Assembly (NCBI RefSeq): GCF_003590095.1
Contig: NC_039478.1
Coordinates: 13,826,001 to 13,890,000, forward strand
Length of the DNA: 64,000 nt
Origin: Trichoplusia ni
Taxonomy: Eukaryota; Arthropoda; Insecta; Lepidoptera; Noctuidae
Reading direction: 5' to 3'
Part shown: positions 57,313 through 64,000 of the stretch, piece after piece
Position numbering within the stretch: the stretch's first letter is position 1
Layout: each line of letters starts with the position of its first letter
Program-made: the position numbers and the translations under genes
Notes under the pieces: generated by a model
Databases searched by the model: none
Told to the model about the DNA's origin: nothing
What the model saw: only the letters and a program-made list of their open reading frames with translations

Positions 57313-57319
57313 TTTTATA
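57313..57319 (-). promoter_or_regulatory. Gene 14 TATA box
   Basis: TATAAAA on the minus strand, 32 nt from the A of ACAGTC at 57287. Confidence 0.65.
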
Positions 57320-57329
57320 CTAACCGTTG

Positions 57330-58400
57330 AATTCGTTGAGCAATACTACGGGCAACGCATGCGCAGCTAAATAATGCGCAGGACATCGTTGTTCGCTTGC
57401 CGTTACTCTTTGCCCCAGACTTCGGTAACGTAGCGAGCATTCTAATTTGAACTCTGTGAACACTAATTTCACCGTTCGTTATATAACTGCCAAAAGGGAA
57501 AACCACTCGTATGTCAAACATGTATGTTGATACACATAACTGCATGTAAGGCGAAATCCATTTTTTATCTATTATCAAAAAAAGTAGGTCAGGGCTTAGA
57601 GAAATCCGACTTTAATCAGATTCTTTAAGTATATGCAAGTTGACAAACAAAAGTAAGGGACTTTGATTGACAACGTGATAGCTTAATGTGACTGTTTAAC
57701 ATTGTGCAACAACAACGTGTAAGTAGTCTTTACCGAGGATGTAGTATTTTTTATATGTCAAGCTCAAGAATTTCCGGGAAAAGCTTTTCCAACTACTGTT
57801 TTACTCGATGTTTACACTTCGCCTCTACATTTACTACCTGTTGTTATTGATGTGTGATAACGTGGCACGTCGAATGTGGCACTAGCCTGAGACCGAATCT
57901 GAACATTTAAACCGTGCAAGCTAAAAACTTTGAATATCTATTTAATTATAATGATTCTTCTGTTATCAAGTATTCAGAATTGTGAGTTATGTATAAGACC
58001 ATTGATGACAGAATCATTTTATCAATAAAGCTAAAATTAGTAGAAAATTGTGATAAGGGCCCTGCAGGCATTGATTTCTGCATTAACAATAAATAACAGT
58101 TACACTTGTGAGTTAAACCCCGAAATTTGTGCTATAGTATTGTTATCATATTAACTATCAAACAATCAACCATGTCGTTGTTCAATACTGTCCATGTCTT
58201 TACGTACCTACATGAGACCTACTTGAATAAGCGATCGAAGAATTTACATCGGGTAGCGAAAATGCATCGGCAAAAAAATTTCACAACCAAACCGTTTCCC
58301 AATGTGCTCCATTTCTCCGCGCACGCCACCGCGAATCCCAAATGACCGGCCGTAATACGTCAAATGTTTATTTCGACGGACGGTATTTGAATCACAATAT
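57330..58400. other. Intergenic region between divergent genes 14 and 15
   Basis: AT-rich; nothing recognisable besides the flanking promoters. Confidence 0.5.
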
Positions 58401-58406
58401 ACATGG

Positions 58407-58414
58407 TATAAAAA
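58407..58414 (+). promoter_or_regulatory. Gene 15 TATA box
   Basis: TATAAAAA followed about 31 nt later by GTCACAC as a weak initiator. Confidence 0.65.
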
Positions 58415-58489
58415 GGCAATATTTTTTCTAGATAGTCACACTTCACATCCTCTTTTCGTTAAGGAAGGTCCACTACCAAACCAAGCAAG

Positions 58490-58996
58490 ATGTTCACTTT
58501 CAAATCTGTAAGTAACTTGCGTTATTAACAAATCATACTTAAATAGACTTCTGTTATTATATTGATAACAATATATCTTTCCTTTTTACAGATCGTTCTG
58601 ATTGCTGCGGCTTTCACCATCGGAGCTGAGTGCAGTGGAGTGGCAGTACCAGCAGCGCCCTTAGTGGCTCCGGCTGCAGTTGGCTACGCACATGCTGTAC
58701 CGCAGAACATTCCTCCTTACGCGGCGCAGGTCAGCGTGGTCAACAGGGCGCTTAACCCTCTCGTCGCTGCTCCATTCGCTGCTCCTTATGCAGCTCCTCT
58801 GGCTGCTGGACCTTATGCTGCTGGACCTTACGCCGCTGGACCTTACTTTGCTGGCCCAGGGCCCGTGATCCCTGCCCCTTACGCTGCCCCTGCCGCCCTA
58901 GCAGCTCCTGCAGCATACGCCGCTCCTTTCCCCTATGCAGCGTCTCCATTTATCCGCGCCTCTCCTTACGGTTACGCCCCAGCTTTCGTACGATAG
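58490..58996 (+). CDS. Gene 15: two-exon Ala/Pro/Tyr-rich protein with AAGPY repeats
   Basis: Exon 1 58490-58507 (MFTFKS, donor GTAAGT), exon 2 58592-58996 (acceptor TTTTTACAG), phase-0 intron of 84 nt. The product is 140 residues. Signal peptide 1-20 (MFTFKSIVLIAAAFTIGAEC). VAPAAPLVAPAAVGYAHAVP precedes a less repetitive segment IPPYAAQVSVVNRALNP at 46-62. AAPYAAP repeats, three (A)AGPY units at 77-92 and Ala/Pro/Tyr sequence lead to a basic-ended APAFVR C-terminus. AATAAA at 59081-59086. Exon 1 length and phase match genes 14 and 16, so these three share an ancestor gene structure. Confidence 0.86.
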
Positions 58997-59089
58997 ATTA
59001 GAAAAGAATACTCGACTGACCTTCCTATAGAAAAGATAAATCAAAGACTAGTGTAATATTTTTTTTATGCTTTTATATAAAATAAATGA

Positions 59090-59935
59090 AAGTTTGATAT
59101 ATACATGTTTTTTAATTGTAATTTGTTGAACGACTGCTCAAAAAAAAGAAGTGTACTTTTCAAAGGTACATTGGGTATTTATTTTATCATGACTTCAGAA
59201 TGGCAAAACCAATTGTTACAAAAGAAAGAGTGGCTGATAAAAAAACTCCTTCGAATGTAAAACGAAATAAAAATAATACTTTCTTATTAATAATTCACAA
59301 TCTCATGCCATTAAACGCTTTAAATGAGTGAATGGTAATTTAAAACACATGCAAGTACACTTATCAATGGACCCGTTCATGTTACCATCAGCTTTAAGCC
59401 ATTGAGAAACGAAGTTGTGGTCTACCCTTATCAATGCAATAGAAAGACCCCTGTCATTTTGACAAAATAACTGTCTCAAAGTAATACCCATAATCTTAGT
59501 GAAGTAAAAGGTTTCTTCTCTAGAAGGTTGTTGAACTAATGTTTGGTTTGTCAGCAAATTCTTAGAAAATGTGTGAATTGTGGACTTTCTTCTACATAAC
59601 TTGGACTGTCATATTGTTATGATAATAAAATAGAGGCACGGTTACATCAAAGCAAATTGTTAACTTACCATACAAGTTTTATTAATAAAAGTGCATTGGA
59701 ATTTTGTTATTAGTTATTTAAAATAATAATAATGATATCATTATGTTTAAAAAAATTCAGTATCGTTATTGATTTTTTTTCTTAAAAAAGAGTTGTTGGT
59801 TCTAAATGACTTAGATTATAATGTTGTTGATAATTAATTTGGCGTATTGCTGCAATATGAATTATTTGTATTTATTTAGTTATAGTGTGTGATGTGTTTT
59901 TTAAAACTATTCAAATGAAAGATGAATAAATTTTA
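59090..59935. other. Spacer between genes 15 and 16
   Basis: AT-rich; no supported feature. Confidence 0.5.
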
Positions 59936-60027
59936 ATAATTTATTTACAAAAATCGTATAAAAAGTAAATGACTTCAGCAACTAAATAACAATTAGACTA
60001 AACAACAATTAAAAATAAAGACTAGAA

Positions 60028-60789
60028 TCATTTCCACGCAAACTGTTTGTATATGGGTGCTGGACCGACTGGAACTGGGCCGTAGGGAGAAACACCCACT
60101 GGGTAAGCCTTAGCTACTTGCACAGCAGCCGGGGCTAAGGCAGGTCCGAACCATGGAGCGGGCTGCGGAACTCCTACGGGCCTGATGATAGGAGAGAATG
60201 GCGCTGATGGTAGTACTGGCAGGGCACGAGCAAACGCAGGCGCAGGGAAAGCTGGCGCTATTCTTGGGTATACAGGCGCGGGGAAAACTGGCGCAGGGGC
60301 AGGAAAAACTGGGGCTGGAGCAGGGAAAACAGGCGCTGGGGCTGGGAACACCGGCGCTGGTGCACCGAAAACGGGCGCTGGAGCAGGTGCGGGGAAAACA
60401 GGCGCTGGAGCTGGAAACACTGGTGCGGGTCCCGCGAACACTGGAGCAGGCGCTGGGAATGCTGGTGGTGGGGCTGGTAGCAACGGCGCAGGGGCGCGGA
60501 ACACTGGCGCTGGCGCGGGGAACACGGGAGCCGGCGCTGGAACTGCCACTGGAGCTGCCACCGCATGTATTGACCTCACTCCATTCGGGAAGTTGTAGAA
60601 TGGAGCATACCGAACTACTGATAAAGACTTTGCAGGAAATAAGTGGCCGATGCCGCTAGCTTGACAGCTAGCTATGATGGCGACCGTGGAAATGACCTGT
60701 AAAAAGAAGAAAATATTAATATGCAAATCACATTAAGATTTATCCCAAATCTCCGTTGATCAGATACTTACTAATCTTATGAAAGACAT
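60028..60789 (-). CDS. Gene 16: two-exon protein with PAPVF tandem repeats
   Basis: Spliced on the minus strand: exon 1 60772-60789 (MSFIRL, donor GTAAGT), exon 2 60028-60696 (acceptor TTTTTACAG), phase-0 intron of 75 nt. The product is 228 residues. Signal peptide MSFIRLVISTVAIIASCQAS. A non-repeat segment (GHLFPAKSLSVVRYAPFYNF) is followed by about 95 residues (56-150) of FPAPAPV units, with R, G and AGP variants breaking the register. The C-terminal third is Pro/Ala/Val/Gly-rich, ending KQFAWK. The frame is kept through every repeat, so it is under coding constraint. Minus-strand AATAAA at 59941-59946. TATATAAC on the minus strand at 60861-60868. Proline-rich extracellular structural protein; exact family unknown. 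Confidence 0.84.
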
Positions 60790-60860
60790 TTTGATATGAT
60801 ATCACAACTTTGTCAGTTGAGTGTCAACGATGAAATGTGTCGATGAATGTGTTACATGTC

Positions 60861-60868
60861 GTTATATA
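60861..60868 (-). promoter_or_regulatory. Gene 16 TATA box
   Basis: TATATAAC on the minus strand, about 72 nt above the ATG; weak initiator (ACACATT near 60836). Confidence 0.6.
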
Positions 60869-60879
60869 GTTCATACTGT

Positions 60880-62770
60880 TGCAAGCATTACGTCTATGTT
60901 GGTAGCTAACGGTTTCACTTTCCATAGGCAGGACCCTTGCATGCTCAATTAGGTGTCGCACGAACACCATCGGTTGCCGAATATGTCAAAGTGATGACCA
61001 TTCATAGGAATATTATATAACTCGAACAATTAAATTATACATTTAGATCCCTCCTTCGGTCAACTCGCAGTTTGCTTTATTACTTATCGCAACATTATAT
61101 TTGCGAAATGAGTTGATTAATTGAAATTAATTAATTAAGATTTTATTAATCAATTTTATTTTTATCGCATCCCTGTAAACCCGTAATCCGAGTTTTAAAA
61201 GCCAAATTAAAGCAAGGGTTGATTACCTGTCAAACCTCATGTCAATTAGCCAACGAATAGGCCGGTAATATTTTGGTTTATTTACAGCCGTGATCATTAA
61301 ATATGGACAATAGATTACATTGATCACCCTTTCAGCCACCGAGGGTCGGCTTAGAGCAAATGAAGGTAAAAGTCTAGACCGTGTTTACTCACGTCAGCTG
61401 TTCGGTGTCAGTTCAGTATGTCATTAATGCATGCAGGTGCAGCAGCTTAATATACTCGGAAAATACTTAATTTAATATGTTTATTACCATTTATTGAAGT
61501 ATAAACGTCCAACTTTAGTAGATGATATTTTATAGTAACGAGGTTTTGCACCTTTATGGTTTAGTTAAACTTGTAATAATAGCATTATTATTATAATATA
61601 TGTAGATCTCATGCAATGATTGCTAATAAATTTCAACATTCACTTACATAAAAATAAATCGAGATAAAGAGTCGATTAGGGTTAAAGATTAATCCGTATT
61701 TTTCATAGATAATATACTAGAAATAGATCATTTCCTGATATATTCGTACAAAACAAGTGCAGTTCAATAAGTGTCAATCATTTTGGTAACTGTTAGGCAG
61801 TCGATATATCACTGTCGTTCGGTAAAACGTGGCTATCAAGACAAATCATAATACCAAGTGAATGCCAGTTATTGGAGATAAATCCGTGTAAAGTAAGATT
61901 GTTGCATTTGATTCGTATAAAATCACCAAAACTGCCGAGTCAGATCATTACGCCAATGAAAACAGTACCGCGGCGCGTGGTTTCGAATCCCGTTTCGTAT
62001 AAATATCATTTTATTTTCCAGTGTCACATCATATTACTTTGCTTTTTTCTAGTCTTTTTTTAAGAACCCGTACCCAAAGGGTTACAACGGAATCCTATAA
62101 CTAAAGCTCGGCTATCTGTCACCAACCTGTGTTCCCTGAACCGTTTTAACCAGAAAATTGAAGTTTTCACAGATTATGTTTCTGTGATGCCAGTGAAGCA
62201 ACAAATGATAAATTAAAATTTAACGTTAAACAGCGTTTCTAAAATATTAAATTTGCTGGGTGATATTTTTTTCCACAAATCTGGGTTTCTTTAGCCGGCT
62301 TGTATCGGAACCTAGTGATTAGATTCTAAAGATCACAAACATTAAGACTATTACACGGTTATAATTAAGTGAGACAAACGTGGGATGTTAAGCGAGCGCT
62401 CCAAGATCGTCTTTTCTGTACTTCCTCGAAGAAGCTCAGAATACCTCTATCAAGCTTCTAAGAATAGGAAATTCAAATTCAAAATACATTTTAACATTGC
62501 TGACAAATAACTACTTCATATTTCAATAACAATATAATTTTCTCGTTATAAAACAAGTCCTGTTTTGAATGTTATTTGACTGTATAGGAAAATATTATAT
62601 TTCAAAGAATCATTACAAAAAGATTTTGGATAACATAAGCTAAGCTTACAAAAGTATTCGTTTCTGAAACTTTTCGTTTATGCACCAGAAATCCTGGTGG
62701 CTAAATGAAGGAAGTCAAATCGAGACTCATAAATAATGAAGTATAAATAAGCAAGTAATTTTCATATATT
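60880..62770. other. AT-rich region downstream of the cluster
   Basis: Contains the repeat at 62062-62215 and a possible B-box-like 'GTTTCGAATCCCG' near 61980. No gene supported. Confidence 0.45.
62062..62215 (-). repeat. Inverted 'GTACGGAACCCTA' family repeat
   Basis: 'AGAACCCGTACCCAAAGGGT' start, 'GTTTTCACAGATTATGTTTC' later: the reverse orientation of the family at 20231-20499. Confidence 0.55.
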
Positions 62771-62778
62771 CATTTCAG

Positions 62779-62856
62779 CAATATTATCCTTCGTTAGCCA
62801 TTGCAGAAATGTCCCTCGTGTTGGGAACATCTCAATTACCTCATTGCTATATGCAG
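62779..62856 (+). CDS. Candidate internal exon of an unknown gene
   Basis: 78 nt flanked by a good acceptor (TTCATTTCAG) and a consensus donor (GTAAGTATG). Open in phase 0 for 26 codons: QYYPSLAIAEMSLVLGTSQL then PHCYMQ. A second acceptor (ATATTTTTCAG) lies at 63894-63904, so a further exon could follow. Without partners or a recognised product this stays weak; it might also be an exon of a non-coding transcript. Confidence 0.22.
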
Positions 62857-63306
62857 GTAAGTATGAGCAATCTAACATACTAAATACAAACCTTATTGAA
62901 TTTCAATAAAAGTTATTATTTAACCTTTCTCTCACACGTTAACTGAAGCTGAATCACGTCGACACATTTTTCTAAATATCGACCGTTACCGTTTTGCGTT
63001 AACAAGTATCACCCAAAACATCCATTATGTAAATACAAATCGCAGAATTAGTTCACGGATGAAGGACGCCCTCGATATTATGCGAAGTGAACAGAATCAC
63101 CATGTACGTATGAATCGAATTGTAATTACGAGCGCGTCACTACAATCAAGTGATTTGTATTCTAAGCGCGCTGGCGATACGGAGAAATGGTCTTGTGATC
63201 GGTAAAACTTGAAATTCATCGTCGTTTTATTTACATCTTTTTTAACAATATTGTTTTTTTTATTCTCGGTAATGTTTACGTCAAAAATTGCAATCTGGAC
63301 TGGTAT

Positions 63307-63401
63307 ACTGTGGGTGGAGTAAGTCATTTTGTTTGTGGGCAAAACTGGATAAAATTTAAACAGTTTTGCCCACAAGCAAAGTGACTTACTCCACCCACAG
63401 T
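63307..63401. repeat. Near-perfect 41-bp inverted repeat, 13-nt loop
   Basis: Arms 63307-63347 and 63361-63401 pair along all 41 positions. 39 are Watson-Crick, and the two exceptions would be G-U pairs in a plus-strand transcript. The loop is GATAAAATTTAAA. The 132-codon open frame through it on the minus strand lacks an ATG start and seems incidental. Confidence 0.85.
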
Positions 63402-64000
63402 AAACCGTGTAAATGTTATACGCTTGTAAACAAATGAATAAGATTATGACTGCGAAGTAGACTTTGGGCACTTTTAAAATAATATTAAGAAACAAGAAAT
63501 CCTAAATACGTCACGGTTATAAATTGCATAGAGTTCGTGGTAATGAATACGTCAGAGTTTTCGTCCATTGCGTATTTCTCTAAACCATTTTACATATTTC
63601 TAACAAAATTTTCCCAATATTATAATACTAACACTAATTCGTAAGTAAAGTCATACCAAAACCTTAGCCCGTTACTGATAAAACGATCGATTAATCAGTC
63701 GTATAGTTTCTTAACATAACTTAGTACGCAGGTATTAACTACTACGCTCACACAATGGAAAACCTAAGAAGGCTTTTCTAAAGCAACACGTGTTTCGCAG
63801 GCGGCAAAGAATAAAAGAAAAGTTTACGAAACACATTTCAAGACACGTGATTTGAAGGATTGCGAGCCAGGTTTAAAGTGATTTTATTAAATTATATTTT
63901 TCAGAATGTCTCGTGTTGTATCGCCCACGATTCGCCCTCGTGATCGGCGTCTTAGCGTGACGCGCGGACAACTCCTACTTCTCGTGTAAAACACCTGAAT

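Noticed and set aside
63097..63495. 132-codon minus-strand frame with hydrophobic N-terminus
   Set aside because: Starts with TTG rather than ATG, runs through a foldback repeat, and has AT-rich random-like composition.

Overview
The window looks like lepidopteran nuclear DNA. It is AT-rich and carries moth-type dispersed repeats: two Lep1-like copies with the 'CCCGCGAC.TCGTCCGCGTGG' head, a LINE C-terminus with a (GAT)n tail, and repeats ending 'GGGTACGG.ACCCTA'. Gene bodies are GC-rich and sit under insect TATA/TCAGT core promoters. No species can be named from the sequence alone.

The window is a cluster of 16 small secreted, low-complexity (Ala/Pro/Val/Tyr or Gly/His) structural-protein genes, best read as non-RR cuticular proteins (CPH / retinin-like / AAP-repeat type). 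No chitin-binding R&R domain was noticed in any of them. Order and strand: gene 1 (2941-3678 -), 2 (16859-17455 +), 3 (18364-19218 +), 4 (21458-22312 -), 5 (24757-25779 -), 6 (28027-28701 +), 7 (29957-30499 -), 8 (31072-31674 +), 9 (33156-33749 -), 10 (36385-37017 +), 11 (38894-39535 -), 12 (42302-42934 -), 13 (46109-50575 -, three exons), 14 (56751-57231 -, two exons), 15 (58490-58996 +, two exons), 16 (60028-60789 -, two exons). Genes 1-12 are open from signal peptide to stop with no intron. Genes 13-16 have the classic phase-0 intron inside the signal peptide.

Three short modules are shuffled among the genes: a 'DGRPLDTxxV...AxHxxAKA' block, a retinin-like 'AVSxQSRxDxxxSPA' block, and a dibasic (K)KRS site. 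There are two recently amplified triplets, genes 3/4/5 and 10/11/12. Each has a tail-to-tail inverted pair plus a third copy on the minus strand. Genes 3 and 4 encode identical 284-residue proteins although their 3' UTRs differ, which suggests gene conversion.

The promoters are strikingly uniform. Ten genes have exactly 33 nt from the first T of the TATA box to the A of (T/A)CAGT, and seven share the 11-mer ACACAGACCAC in the 5' leader. Coordinated expression in epidermis at moults is the natural inference. Gene 7, a divergent acidic protein carrying one retinin-like motif, is the oddest member and shares a short divergent promoter region with gene 8.

The stretches between genes (notably 3.8-16.7 kb, 50.7-56.6 kb and 61-64 kb) are AT-rich and hold only repeat fragments, three clear inverted repeats, and two weak exon candidates near the window edges.
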